Below, piece after piece: positions 30,604 through 40,364 of a stretch of 64,000 bases of DNA; position 1 is the first letter of the stretch, and every line of letters begins with the position of its first letter. The notes under the pieces were generated by a model. The model was not told where the DNA came from and did not search any database. It saw only the letters and a program-made list of their open reading frames with translations. A program made the position numbers and the translations under genes. Source of the DNA: Helicobacteraceae bacterium (GTDB lineage: Bacteria > Campylobacterota > Campylobacteria > Campylobacterales > Sulfurimonadaceae); the NCBI GenBank assembly GCA_027038835.1, contig JALWGC010000012.1, positions 51,294-115,293 on the forward strand, given 5' to 3'.

Positions 30604-31599
30604 CTATCTGTTCAAAATATAACGCGCCATCTCAACCAACCTGTTGGAGTAGCCGCATTCGTTGTCGTACCAAGCCATGATTTTGAGCATATCACCACCG
30701 ATAATCTGCGTCAAATCGCTCGCTACGATACTGCTAAAAGGGGAACCGAGAAAATCGCTCGAAACCCGTTTCGTTTTATCTAATGAAATAATACCAGCTA
30801 ATTCATTGCGGGAAGCTTTATCGAGCAAAAAATCGACCTCTTGAAGCGAAATATCTTTTTTCATATGCAGCGTCAAGTCCATCATGCTCACATCCGCTAC
30901 CGGCACACGCACGCTTTGACCGTGGAGTTTCCCTTTGAGGTTCGGCAAAACTTTGTAGATACCTTGTGCGGCGTGGGTCGTTGTCGGGATGATGTTGCAA
31001 GCCGCGGCACGACTGCGTCGAAAATCGCTCTCATGTTTGACATCGAGGAGATTTTGACCGTTGGTGTAGGAGTGGATGGTGGTCATCAGCCCCTTTTCTA
31101 TGCCGAATGTTTCATCGAGCAGTTTCGCCAAAGGTGCCAAACAGTTGGTCGTACAGCTACCGTTTGAGATAACGCTTTGCCCATCGTAGTTCGTTTCGTT
31201 CACTCCAAGAACGTATGTCGGGGTGTCGTCTTTGGCGACGGCGGAGATGATCACCTTTTTGACCCCTTTTCGTAGATGGTGCGAGACCTCTTGCGTGGTT
31301 AGAAAAAGACCGGTACACTCAAGCACCACATCCGCGCCAAGAGCGCCGAAATCGAGTTTTTTCGGGTCTGGTTCACTACAATACACCACTTCGTCGTCGG
31401 CGATGCGAAGATGTGTTTGGTCGATTACGGAGGCTTCGTGTTCGAAGTTGCCATGAACCGAGTCGTATTTCAAAAGATACAACGCCATATCGATAGAAGC
31501 AAGATCGTTGATAGCGACGATCTCGATATCCGGCATATCAGCAACAAGCCTCGTTACCATGCGACCGATACGACCAAATCCGTTTATGGCAATTTTCAA
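30604..31599 (-). CDS. gap: Glyceraldehyde-3-phosphate dehydrogenase
   Basis: The 331-residue enzyme has the Rossmann start [12 protein letters not shown] and the catalytic Cys in [15 protein letters not shown]. The start codon is TTG at 31599, preceded by GGAG. A TAAAAT box on the minus strand (31627-31632) is the likely promoter of gap-pgk-tpiA-fabI. The residue after the second beta strand (NDLASID) suggests NAD rather than NADP use, which is inference. Confidence 0.96.
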   Translation of the reverse strand: MKIAINGFGRIGRMVTRLVADMPDIEIVAINDLASIDMALYLLKYDSVHGNFEHEASVIDQTHLRIADDEVVYCSEPDPKKLDFGALGADVVLECTGLFLTTQEVSHHLRKGVKKVIISAVAKDDTPTYVLGVNETNYDGQSVISNGSCTTNCLAPLAKLLDETFGIEKGLMTTIHSYTNGQNLLDVKHESDFRRSRAAACNIIPTTTHAAQGIYKVLPNLKGKLHGQSVRVPVADVSMMDLTLHMKKDISLQEVDFLLDKASRNELAGIISLDKTKRVSSDFLGSPFSSIVASDLTQIIGGDMLKIMAWYDNECGYSNRLVEMARYILNR

Positions 31600-31644
31600 A
31601 CCAATCTCCTTGTATAATAACGCGCAATTTTACAAAACTTTAGC

Positions 31645-31650
31645 TATAAT
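31645..31650 (+). promoter_or_regulatory. -10 box for nadD-rsfS
   Basis: TATAAT ending 9 nt before the nadD ATG, with no purine-rich ribosome site in between. Confidence 0.5.
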
Positions 31651-31659
31651 TCGCTTTAA

Positions 31660-32211
31660 ATGAAGCGTGCGGCACTTTTTGGAGGGAGTTTCGATCCTCC
31701 CCATATCGGTCATGTAGAGATTGTGAACGAACTGAAAAATCTCGATTTTATCGATGAAGTCATCGTTATGCCCACTTACCTCAACCCGTTCAAAGAGCGT
31801 TTTACCGCTCCCGCTTCGAAGCGGCTTGAGTGGCTGAAAAAGCTTTTTGAAAGCGAGCGTAAAGTGGTCGTAAGTGACTTCGAAGTAAAACAGAAAAGAA
31901 AAGTTCCTACCTACGAAACGCTTCAGGAATTGAAAAAAAAGTACGACGAAGTGTACATTGCCATAGGAGCGGACAATCTTCCAACCCTACATAAATGGTA
32001 CAACTTCGACAAGATAGAGCAAGAAGCGAAGTTCATCGTCGCTACAAGAGAAGGGTTCGAGCTACCAAAAGAGCACTACCTCACCATCGAGGTAACACAA
32101 CCCGTCTCTTCGACGCAACTTCGCGACCGAATCGACAAAACGCAACTTCCGCCAAAAATCGCGGAGGAAATAGACACATTTTACAAGGATACCAATGCAA
32201 CAAAGAGTTGA
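31660..32211 (+). CDS. nadD: Nicotinate-nucleotide adenylyltransferase
   Basis: Makes deamido-NAD from nicotinate mononucleotide and ATP. The 183-residue protein has the nucleotidyltransferase motif FGGSFDPPHIGHVE at residues ~7-20 and the C-terminal STQLRDRI (ISSTxxR-type). It overlaps rsfS by 17 nt, a pairing conserved in many bacteria. Confidence 0.95.
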   Translation: MKRAALFGGSFDPPHIGHVEIVNELKNLDFIDEVIVMPTYLNPFKERFTAPASKRLEWLKKLFESERKVVVSDFEVKQKRKVPTYETLQELKKKYDEVYIAIGADNLPTLHKWYNFDKIEQEAKFIVATREGFELPKEHYLTIEVTQPVSSTQLRDRIDKTQLPPKIAEEIDTFYKDTNATKS

Positions 32212-32527
32212 CAACATCACACACGTACTGGACAAACACAAAGCCGAAAACATAGAGGTCTTCGACCTAAGCGGTAAAGACTACATAGTCGAAAGAGCCA
32301 TCATCGCCTCTTCGCTTGGACAAAAACACACACTTGCATTGCTCGACCATCTGAAAAAAGAGCTCAAACCCCAAGAAAAATTCAACTACGTCGATGAAAG
32401 CGGCGATTGGGTCGTGGTCGATTTGGGGGATATCCTCATCCATATCATGACACCCGAATACAGAACCAAATACGACCTCGAGACGTTTTTGAACGAAATC
32501 GACAAAATCAAAGAAGAGGAGTTTTAA
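32195..32527 (+). CDS. rsfS: Ribosome silencing factor RsfS
   Basis: Binds L14 on the large ribosomal subunit and blocks joining in starvation. The 110 residues contain AENIEVFDLSGKDYIVERAIIASSL and ESGDWVVVDLGDILIHIMTPEYR, diagnostic of RsfS/Iojap. Its stop overlaps that of convergent mltF by 4 nt. Confidence 0.95.
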   Translation: MQQRVDNITHVLDKHKAENIEVFDLSGKDYIVERAIIASSLGQKHTLALLDHLKKELKPQEKFNYVDESGDWVVVDLGDILIHIMTPEYRTKYDLETFLNEIDKIKEEEF

Positions 32528-33984
32528 TCTCTCTTCTGTTTTTCTTTTTTGGCTTCATCTTCTTTCACATCTATAATGAACTGTTTTTCCAAAATATCTT
32601 TATAGTCGTAAATCGACTCGACGTAACGAACCGGCTCGCTTCCCCGTGCGTATCCGTGCTTTAGGTGTTTGTAGTACTTTTTTTGCGAGAGTTTGGGTAA
32701 AGCTTGTTTCAAATCGCTCCATCTATAAGGGTTGAGACCCATTTTTTTCGCAAGTATCATGGCGTCTTTGATGTGTCCCAATCCGATATTGTACGCCGCC
32801 AAAGCGTACTTGAGCCTGTTTTCTCCTTCTATCTTCCTTGGAAGCAGACGCAAAAGCTCTTTTAGGTGTTTCACCCCTCCCATCACGCTTTGTTTAGGGT
32901 CAAGTCGATTCTTCACACCCAGAAGTTTCGCCGTTTTGCGTGTGAGCATCATCAACCCCCGCACACCCGTAAAACTCTTCGCACGTGGATTCCAGTGACT
33001 TTCTTGGTAGCTTTGCGCGGCTATGAGCGTCCATGGGATGCGGTATTTCTCTTGTGCTTGTAAAAAATACTTCTTGTATTTCGGTAATCGAGTTTTGACC
33101 CTTTTGTAAAACATTTTCTTGTCGTAGTAGTCAAATAGAAAAACATAACTGTAGTAGTGGTCTTTTAGCTCTATCATCTTACCGCTTTGGTTGAGATGGT
33201 TGATCCACTTGTACATATCTTGTTTCAAATCATCGGCATTTTTGGGAATGATCCACCCCAGCTCTTCCGTACCGCTTATATTGAAAGCCATCGCAAGGTT
33301 GGTAAAATAGCGCAGATTGATAGCGAAAATGTTCGAATCGGCAACGGTGCAATCGACTTTCCCTTTCGAGACACGCTCTAAAAGCTCCTCCGTCGCCAAA
33401 TCGGGTACGACACTCATATTGATATCGAAACCATCTTCGATAAGATTTTTCAACGTCTCTTCGTAACTTGTCTTTTCCCCTACCTCTACCGATACGTTCG
33501 CAAGCTCCTCTATATCTTTTGGGAAGCGCTCCGTTTTGTGCAACGCTCGGTTACAAACGACCTGTTCTTGCACTTCGAAATAGGTTGGACCGAAATTGTA
33601 GCGTTTTCTTCTTTGGGGTGTTTTGGTCAATGTCGCGGAGATTATGTCGATAGAGGGGTCGTTCGCCGCTTCGAGCGCTTCTTTGACGGTATGTACCGTG
33701 GTGATGTTCAAATCACACCCAAGGTGCTTGGCATAATCGTTGACAAGGTCGTACTCAAAACCGGCCGCCCCGTTGACCCCTATGTAGTACGAAGATGGAG
33801 AGTTGAGCAAAACGACGTTTACAACGCCCCGTTTTTTTATCGTATCGAGTCGCGAAACCCGTTTTGGATTTTGCGACTCTTCTCGTTTCGCGATCATCGC
33901 ACTAAAATACCACCCGCTACTAAATGCGAGAACGACGAGCAGTACGATTGAAAGCGGAACCGATGTCTTGTGAACGATACTCAT
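32524..33984 (-). CDS. mltF: Membrane-bound lytic murein transglycosylase F
   Basis: Cleaves peptidoglycan in the periplasm. The 486-residue protein has an N-terminal membrane/signal helix (~10-30), a solute-binding-protein type 3 domain (~45-280; VVLLNSPSSYYIG onward), and an SLT lytic domain (~290-460) with the catalytic Glu in AAQSYQESHWNP and GLMMLTRKTAKLLG. This is the MltF architecture. A GATACA-AG-TGTATC palindrome abuts the start codon on the 5' side. Confidence 0.92.
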   Translation of the reverse strand: MSIVHKTSVPLSIVLLVVLAFSSGWYFSAMIAKREESQNPKRVSRLDTIKKRGVVNVVLLNSPSSYYIGVNGAAGFEYDLVNDYAKHLGCDLNITTVHTVKEALEAANDPSIDIISATLTKTPQRRKRYNFGPTYFEVQEQVVCNRALHKTERFPKDIEELANVSVEVGEKTSYEETLKNLIEDGFDINMSVVPDLATEELLERVSKGKVDCTVADSNIFAINLRYFTNLAMAFNISGTEELGWIIPKNADDLKQDMYKWINHLNQSGKMIELKDHYYSYVFLFDYYDKKMFYKRVKTRLPKYKKYFLQAQEKYRIPWTLIAAQSYQESHWNPRAKSFTGVRGLMMLTRKTAKLLGVKNRLDPKQSVMGGVKHLKELLRLLPRKIEGENRLKYALAAYNIGLGHIKDAMILAKKMGLNPYRWSDLKQALPKLSQKKYYKHLKHGYARGSEPVRYVESIYDYKDILEKQFIIDVKEDEAKKEKQKRD

Positions 33985-34064
33985 AGATACAAGTGTATCA
34001 ATTTAAACTTATACCTAACTTTAAGCGTATCACTAGAAAAAAGAGGAAACAACAAGGAATATTG

Positions 34065-35363
34065 CTATTTTTTCTGCGCTGCTTTGGCGAAAATGAAAAT
34101 ATTCTTTTTATGGTGCTCGTCGTATTCATGTGCGAGCACCTCCCCATGCGCTTTGAGGATGGAATCTACCAGATACAACCCCAAACCAAAACTGTTTTTG
34201 GACGGATTCTCTTTGGTAAAAGGCTCTATATAGTAGCGAAGCGGATACTTGATACACGCTCCTAAACTTTCAAAACACAATTCGTCGTTTCTATACACAA
34301 TCTCGACACGACCGTCGTCGGAGTATTTCATGGCGTTGTCTATCATATTTTTTATGGCGGTGGTGTAGAGACGATAGCTTGCATGTTTTTTTATACTTGT
34401 ATCCACTTCGACTCTCACCCTCTCTCTATCGACCATCGCCATATCGATAGCCCCGTCTATGATATCGACAAGCCTGTACTCTTTGAACTCGCTTCTATCG
34501 ACTACCGAGTTCACCTCCTCTATCATCGCGAACTCGTTGACAAGGTCTTCCAGACGCAAAAATATCGACTCGAACCGCTTTTGCTGTTTCTCCTCTTTGA
34601 GCATCGCCGTCGCCAAGCGCCCTTTGGCGATAGGGGTTTTGAGTTCGTGCATGATATTTCGCAAAAACAGCGTTCTGGCTTCGAGCATGGAATTTATCTT
34701 GTTTCTTGCATCTTCGAGCGTATTGGCTATGACGCCTATTTCATCGACGGAACGGGTTTTGAAAGAAACATCCAAATCCCCTTTGGCAAAACGTTCGACC
34801 CGTTTTCTAAAAGCGATAAGGGGACGAAGCTTGACAAAAATCATAAAAAACGAAAAGAGAATAATCGCAAAAACGCTCAAATAGACATACAAAAGCGGCC
34901 ATATTTTATACGGTTGCATTTTATTGTCACGTATAAGCACTATGCCCACCGGCGTTTCTATATAAAAATAGATTTTCGACTTGTATTCCATCATCGCTAC
35001 ATGCACTTCTTGGATAACCTTCTTGGTGTAGAATCCCCCCTCTTTGAACATAACCGACTCGTTGAGAGTTTGAAACGTTTGTTGTTTGAGTATTTGCCCT
35101 TTTTGCAACACCTGTTTCAACTTATGGGTATCTTGCACCATTTCGAGGTTGTAAACGGCAAGATTGGCTTGTAGCGTCGCAGAGGAAGAGGGGTTTTGTT
35201 CATACTCGCGGTATATCTGCGTTATAAGTGCATAACGGGTGAACATATGTTCTATATACTGTTTTTTATTGAGCTTGTAAAACTCCCAAAAAACGATGCT
35301 CACGCTTACGACCGAAACGAAAAGCGCGAACAAAATCGTCAGCACTACCGCATGACGTCTCAA
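34065..35363 (-). CDS. ArsS-type sensor histidine kinase
   Basis: Membrane sensor of 432 residues. It has two membrane helices (~7-27 and ~155-175), a periplasmic region between them, a HAMP-like segment, the phospho-acceptor His in LRNIMHELKTPIAKGRL, an N box MIDNAMKYS and a G box SFGLGLYLVDSIL. The kinase core resembles Helicobacter ArsS, an acid-responsive sensor, but the stimulus here cannot be read from sequence. It follows its response regulator by 9 nt. Confidence 0.9.
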   Translation of the reverse strand: MRRHAVVLTILFALFVSVVSVSIVFWEFYKLNKKQYIEHMFTRYALITQIYREYEQNPSSSATLQANLAVYNLEMVQDTHKLKQVLQKGQILKQQTFQTLNESVMFKEGGFYTKKVIQEVHVAMMEYKSKIYFYIETPVGIVLIRDNKMQPYKIWPLLYVYLSVFAIILFSFFMIFVKLRPLIAFRKRVERFAKGDLDVSFKTRSVDEIGVIANTLEDARNKINSMLEARTLFLRNIMHELKTPIAKGRLATAMLKEEKQQKRFESIFLRLEDLVNEFAMIEEVNSVVDRSEFKEYRLVDIIDGAIDMAMVDRERVRVEVDTSIKKHASYRLYTTAIKNMIDNAMKYSDDGRVEIVYRNDELCFESLGACIKYPLRYYIEPFTKENPSKNSFGLGLYLVDSILKAHGEVLAHEYDEHHKKNIFIFAKAAQKK

Positions 35364-35372
35364 AAGGCAAAC

Positions 35373-36062
35373 CTACTTGACAAGTTTGTAGCCGACACCG
35401 CGGACAGATTCGATAAGCGCTTTGTTACCGAGTTTGTTGCGGATACGCCCTACCATAACGTCGATGGACTTGTTGGAACTGTCTTCGTTGATGGCGTTGA
35501 CGTTGTGGATAAGGTCTTCTCGTGAAACGACAAGCCCTTGTTTTTGAATCATGTACGCTAAAATCCCAAATTCCGCATTGGTAAGGTCGATAACGCGCCC
35601 TTTGTAGGTGATGGTCATCGTCTCCTTGTCGCACTTGAAGTCGCTTTTGTTTTCGTTTTTGTTCTTCGCTTTTTGCTCGTAGCGTCTAAGCACCGACTGG
35701 ATGCGCGCTTCGAGCTCACGCGGGTCGTAAGGCTTCGGCAGGTAATCATCCGCTCCAAGTTCGAGCGCTTTTACCTTGTCGGTAACATCGCTACGTGCCG
35801 ACGAGATGATAATGGGGATATCTTGCCGCTCACGTACCGACTCGCACACTTCAAGCCCATCCATCCCCGGCAAGGTAAGATCGAGTATCACCAGATCGAA
35901 CGGCTCGAGATTGAGGATGCTCACCGCTTTGAACGGGTCGTCCTCCACCTTGATATCGAAATCGAACTGCTCGAGATACTCCGTTAAAATCTCCGCCAGT
36001 TCGAGGTCGTCTTCTATCATCAAAATCTTTTTCTTTTTGTTTTCCTCTTTCTTTTCCGCCAT
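35373..36062 (-). CDS. OmpR-family response regulator
   Basis: Partner of the kinase encoded next. The 229 residues form a receiver domain (phospho-acceptor Asp61 in DLVILDLTLPGMDG, Lys in YLPKPYDPRE) and a winged-helix DNA-binding domain (IDVMVGRIRNKLG...VRGVGYKLVK). ATG at 36062 is used rather than an upstream TTG. The promoter (TATAAT at 36093-36098) overlaps an imperfect TAAC-N5-GTTA palindrome that could be an autoregulatory site. Confidence 0.92.
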   Translation of the reverse strand: MAEKKEENKKKKILMIEDDLELAEILTEYLEQFDFDIKVEDDPFKAVSILNLEPFDLVILDLTLPGMDGLEVCESVRERQDIPIIISSARSDVTDKVKALELGADDYLPKPYDPRELEARIQSVLRRYEQKAKNKNENKSDFKCDKETMTITYKGRVIDLTNAEFGILAYMIQKQGLVVSREDLIHNVNAINEDSSNKSIDVMVGRIRNKLGNKALIESVRGVGYKLVK

Positions 36063-36092
36063 AGTCAAACCTTATAATTTTTTATTTTCACA

Positions 36093-36098
36093 ATTATA
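36093..36098 (-). promoter_or_regulatory. -10 box for the response-regulator operon
   Basis: Minus-strand TATAAT about 31 nt from the ATG, with AAGG as ribosome site. Confidence 0.5.
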
Positions 36099-36168
36099 AC
36101 GAATTGTTACGTAATAGGCGGTAAACTACTTTTATCTTCACATCATTACATTCTCAAATACTGTTTAC

Positions 36169-37029
36169 CTACTTCACCTGTTCCAAAATATCTTTTGTCA
36201 GTTTGCTAAGTGGTCTTTTGTTTATATCTTTCTTATCTATGAAATTACAATGAACAAGTCCCAACAATTCGTCTTTTGAACTAAACAATCTACCCCCAAA
36301 TTGTTCATACAGTTCCTCTATCCTACTTTGAGGATACATCTCCTGCCGTTTTAAAATTTCGGCAATTATATCTTTATGATTTTGATAGTTGTCTTCGATA
36401 TACTTTTTATAATCCCACGTTCCTAAACTCCTTTTTTTTAATCTCACTTCTAATTTCAAACTTTTTTCATCAAAGAAGCCCAATTTCTTTCTATCGTTAA
36501 ACCATGAGAATTTGAATGTTATATAATCATCTATCGATTCTTTATAAGGATATATTTTGAAACTATCGTTACCTTTTTTATGATTGCAAGTGCTACAAAC
36601 AGGAATCAGATTATGCAAATTAATAGCTAAATACGGATATTTACTTTTAGGATAATAGTGATCCAATGTTACTGTTGTTTTGTTGGCGAAATTTGTTATA
36701 TAGTTCCTATTGCAGTATGGACAAACTTTAATATTTAAAAGTTTTACCAATCTGTATCCAAAAACTTTTCTCATATTTTCATAGATCTCATAAACCTGTC
36801 TCTCTACACTATCAAATTCTCCATATTTTTGCACCAAAAGATGAATATCTTTACCTATAATCAACTTTTCTATCTCTTTCTTGTTTGTTATAGCTAAATT
36901 ATTTTTTATGAAAGAGAAATATCTTTTTGCACGCGCATTAAACTTTTTAGTTGTTGGTGTCAAAAGTATCTCTTTTAAAGCTTCACTATACTCTCTTTCG
37001 ATTTTATTTGTAATGTTAAGTTTATACAT
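36169..37029 (-). CDS. HNH endonuclease, Septu PtuB-like
   Basis: A 286-residue nuclease, last gene of the defence operon. The centre has a zinc-finger HNH motif: CPYC (103-106), LDH (His124), HN (Asn140), and CSTCNH (145-150). The flanks are helical and unassigned. Its ATG overlaps the stop of the upstream AAA ATPase by one base (TAATG), a coupling typical of two-component ATPase-nuclease systems. ATPase plus HNH is the composition of Septu (PtuA-PtuB), so this is the likely effector that cuts DNA or RNA when the ATPase is triggered. It is AT-rich compared with the neighbouring regulator genes. Confidence 0.82.
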   Translation of the reverse strand: MYKLNITNKIEREYSEALKEILLTPTTKKFNARAKRYFSFIKNNLAITNKKEIEKLIIGKDIHLLVQKYGEFDSVERQVYEIYENMRKVFGYRLVKLLNIKVCPYCNRNYITNFANKTTVTLDHYYPKSKYPYLAINLHNLIPVCSTCNHKKGNDSFKIYPYKESIDDYITFKFSWFNDRKKLGFFDEKSLKLEVRLKKRSLGTWDYKKYIEDNYQNHKDIIAEILKRQEMYPQSRIEELYEQFGGRLFSSKDELLGLVHCNFIDKKDINKRPLSKLTKDILEQVK

Positions 37030-38765
37030 TAACTATTTTCCCTTTGAATCTCAACTCTATTTTTAAGTAATCTGATCTCTTCTTCAAGCTCATCTATCTT
37101 ATCCATTTTTTCAAGCCTTTTGCTATCCCACATCTTTTGAAGCTGATTTTTTATAAGAGGCTCACCAATCATCTCGATAATCTTTTTAGCCTCTTTTTTA
37201 TCTATTTTGCTGGAGTCATCATCGTTTAAAAACCGTATAACTTCATTGATTTTCTCTTTTGCAAACTCTCCCATAAGCCCATCTCTCATAAAAAATCCAT
37301 GAGATAAAAGAGTATGAATATTCGCTCCAAACGTATCTACCACAACCTCATCGCTTACATTTTTACCATCTTCTAAAAAAATAATATTTTCTTTTGGAAT
37401 ATCTGAGAGGATAAATGGGGAGTGAGTCGTAATAATAAAATGAAACTTATCGGACAATTCTTGTGTTACATCAAACAAAATACTTAAAAACTCTCTTTTC
37501 CAATCAGGATGCAGATGGTTATCTGGTTCATCCAATAAGACAATGTTCACATCCCTCTCCATATAATAAAACAAAACTTTAATAATTTCATCTAAAATAT
37601 TTCTTTCGCCGCTTGATAGATCATAATACTTGACTTTTGTATTTTTATTGACAAAATCATATCTAAATCCATCGACAGCATAAAAATAATCATCAGGATT
37701 TTTTATTCCAGTTAATGCAGAAGTGCGCTGAATTACTTTTTTAATAAAATTTACTTTTTTCAGTGGTATCTGCATGTAAAAATAATTATTTTCTTGAATA
37801 AAATATCTACTATTTTCTTTCAAAAAATCAAAACTTAATTTATATTCCCTCACAATATCTTTTATAAATTGCAAATACTCTATATCAACCTCTCTTTTTT
37901 TTGCTATTTCTTTTATGTAGTGATTGACATTTTCTTTTAAAAATTTTTCAAAATTGTAAGAAAATATAGTGTTATTGTATAGCTTTATCTCATTTAAAAA
38001 GGTATTTAAAATAGTGATTTTACTGTCGTCATCAAGCAATAAATTTGCTATATATTTTATATAAAACATTAACAGATTGTAATCAAGCATCTCCTCTATA
38101 TTGTTAAATAATATTCTCGGTATAAAACCTTTTTTGTAGTGAAACTTTTTTGATAAAAGTGTATTTATATCTTTTCTTAAATTCTTATTATCTAAAAATT
38201 TTTCATCATCAATTTTTATTGGACTGATTTCAAATAGGAAACGATCAAATTTAAACTTCTCATTTTGGTTAAAAATTTTCAACTTATCAAAATAATAAAA
38301 TACCTCAACTAACTGATATATAAAATTACGAATATCACTTAATCTTTCAAAAAATCTTTTTAAATGTTGGTTGTTGCAATTATTGTATGCATCGCATTCA
38401 AAAAGTATTTTATCCGTTAATATAGTGTAATCTCGCGTTATATCAAGACTTGACAGTATCTTTATATCAACATTTGAAATATATGACACACTATTCTCAT
38501 CTGAAAAAACCAATACTACTTTCTTTTTTAGTAAAGTATATTTATTTGCAATAAAAGTTATTGCCTCTAATATACTACTTTTCCCACTCCCGTTTTTCCC
38601 AACAACAGCGGTAACATTAATATTATTTGGAAAAATAGTGATATGCTCTTTGGACTCTATCGTTAATGTTTCACCATCAAAATCACACTGAAACCTCGGA
38701 CTAAAACTAAACCCTTCTTTTTCGATATTTTTATATTTTTCTATCCAAAGATACACTAACTCCAA
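37029..38765 (-). CDS. AAA/ABC-type ATPase, Septu PtuA-like
   Basis: A 578-residue ATPase of the SMC/OLD-like type without a TOPRIM nuclease. Walker A is GKNGSGKS at 56-63; a signature-like LSSGERNIL, Walker B IVLLDEPDNHLHPDW and the switch HFIITTHSPF lie at ~390-460; a long insertion separates the halves, and the C terminus is coiled-coil. It starts at TTG 38765 with AGGAG six bases before. It is coupled to the HNH gene by a 1-nt overlap. Partner gene and architecture fit PtuA; other AAA-HNH pairs attached to restriction loci are an alternative. Confidence 0.82.
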   Translation of the reverse strand: MELVYLWIEKYKNIEKEGFSFSPRFQCDFDGETLTIESKEHITIFPNNINVTAVVGKNGSGKSSILEAITFIANKYTLLKKKVVLVFSDENSVSYISNVDIKILSSLDITRDYTILTDKILFECDAYNNCNNQHLKRFFERLSDIRNFIYQLVEVFYYFDKLKIFNQNEKFKFDRFLFEISPIKIDDEKFLDNKNLRKDINTLLSKKFHYKKGFIPRILFNNIEEMLDYNLLMFYIKYIANLLLDDDSKITILNTFLNEIKLYNNTIFSYNFEKFLKENVNHYIKEIAKKREVDIEYLQFIKDIVREYKLSFDFLKENSRYFIQENNYFYMQIPLKKVNFIKKVIQRTSALTGIKNPDDYFYAVDGFRYDFVNKNTKVKYYDLSSGERNILDEIIKVLFYYMERDVNIVLLDEPDNHLHPDWKREFLSILFDVTQELSDKFHFIITTHSPFILSDIPKENIIFLEDGKNVSDEVVVDTFGANIHTLLSHGFFMRDGLMGEFAKEKINEVIRFLNDDDSSKIDKKEAKKIIEMIGEPLIKNQLQKMWDSKRLEKMDKIDELEEEIRLLKNRVEIQRENS

Positions 38766-38796
38766 TTTTTTCTCCTATTCACACTCCGCTGCTCCA

Positions 38797-40299
38797 TCAA
38801 TCCGGTTTCAATGTAGCGCCTTTTAGTATTTTCAAAAAAGTTTTATTTCTAAGTTCTGCATCATAGGCTAGAGTCTTGTAATCTATAAAATTGATAATAG
38901 CATTTACATCATCAAAATAATGATAATATAAAGGATAGTCACCATTGGTAAAAACTCTATTGTAACCCTTAACTTTAAGTTTTCTTTCTGTATTTTGATC
39001 AAATTTCAAAAAAGCGTATGTCCATATTCTTACTTTTCTATCTTCGCTATCAAAGTTTTCATTGATATAACTTGCATAATCTAAAAGCTGTTCTTCTGCT
39101 CCTGCCGGTGTGATTTTTTCATCAGGTCTTTTCAATTCTATCACTACGATGTCGGTTATATGTTCTTTATCATATGTATTTGAAACTATACTCAATAAAT
39201 CCGGTCTATCAAGATTGCCGCTTAGTTTTGGAAATATTTCTTTTATTTGCTTATCGCTAAAAACTTTATCGTATGTCATAAATCTATCATCAAACAACCA
39301 TAAATGATTAGTTCTATAATCATTTCTATTATCAATAGTTTTTTGTTTCATAAAAAGGTTGTGTATCTCTTTTTCAATAGCTTTTTCATCTGCTAGTTGT
39401 TTAAGTTTTTCAATCACTTTTTCTCTATCGAAAATATACTCTGCCAGTTCAGATTGGGTGACCATAGAAAGTTTCGTATAGTTTATCTGATCGCTTTTCC
39501 TAATCTCTTCTTTGTCTTTTTCCAACATCCATTTTGCATTCTTTATCAACTCTTCATCATCTAAAATCAGGTCATTCTGCTGAAAATATCCTCCAAGGTA
39601 AGGGGCTTTCTCGAACGCTTTTTTTAAATTTTCTTTAGCCAATACTTCTAAATCTATTTTATTTTCTTTAGCTATCTCTTGGATGATATTTTTTAGTTTA
39701 TCATTTATCTCCTCCCAAGAAATAGATGAAAACAGGTCATCACTACTTTTTCTTTTTGGGTAAATTGCAAAATCATCTCTTGTATCGTTTTTGACATTTT
39801 CATCAAGATACTTTGACTCAAGTAGATACAATATAGAAAACTGTTTATACAATTTTAGTTTTTTATCTTGTTCTAACTCCGAATTTTTCTTCACTACCCT
39901 TTTGCCTGCACAATAATAGCCTTCATTTGGCAATGTTCTATCGTTAAATATGTAATTCATTATAAATTGATGTTGCAATATTTTAAATTTTTTAGTTTTG
40001 AAACTTGGTATATCATCACTATAGATGATATATTTTTCATTTTCGTCTTCAAAAATCCTTATAGCAACCTTTTTATTTTTGTCTTTGAGAAGCTTGAAAT
40101 AAGCGATAAAGTGATCTTTGATATCTCGTTCTAAACTATCAAATTTTACAATAATTTTGTTTTTTGGTTTTGACAGTTTCACGCTGGTTTTTTCATGAGT
40201 TTCATCTATCGTTACTGGTTGAATATCTTTATCTATCACAAAATCTATCTTTTTATTTAAACTCAATATTTCAACTTTTTCAAAAAGCTTCAAATACAA
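38797..40299 (-). CDS. C-terminal fragment of the split GHKL ATPase-nuclease
   Basis: This 500-residue frame starts in the sequence right after the G2 box of the ATPase domain; its apparent start is a TTG (LYLKLFEK) with no good ribosome site, so it is unlikely to be made on its own. It holds the end of the GHKL fold, a helical middle and, at ~390-460, a PD-(D/E)XK-like core: RPDLLSIVSN, DIVVIELKRP, EEQLLDYASYI. It lies 31 nt upstream of the AAA ATPase gene. Confidence 0.6.
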   Translation of the reverse strand: MYLKLFEKVEILSLNKKIDFVIDKDIQPVTIDETHEKTSVKLSKPKNKIIVKFDSLERDIKDHFIAYFKLLKDKNKKVAIRIFEDENEKYIIYSDDIPSFKTKKFKILQHQFIMNYIFNDRTLPNEGYYCAGKRVVKKNSELEQDKKLKLYKQFSILYLLESKYLDENVKNDTRDDFAIYPKRKSSDDLFSSISWEEINDKLKNIIQEIAKENKIDLEVLAKENLKKAFEKAPYLGGYFQQNDLILDDEELIKNAKWMLEKDKEEIRKSDQINYTKLSMVTQSELAEYIFDREKVIEKLKQLADEKAIEKEIHNLFMKQKTIDNRNDYRTNHLWLFDDRFMTYDKVFSDKQIKEIFPKLSGNLDRPDLLSIVSNTYDKEHITDIVVIELKRPDEKITPAGAEEQLLDYASYINENFDSEDRKVRIWTYAFLKFDQNTERKLKVKGYNRVFTNGDYPLYYHYFDDVNAIINFIDYKTLAYDAELRNKTFLKILKGATLKPD

Positions 40300-40364
40300 A
40301 AACCTACCGACTCCTTTACAACCTAACGCTATTTTATTTTTTGTTTTATACTCTTTAAACGCTT

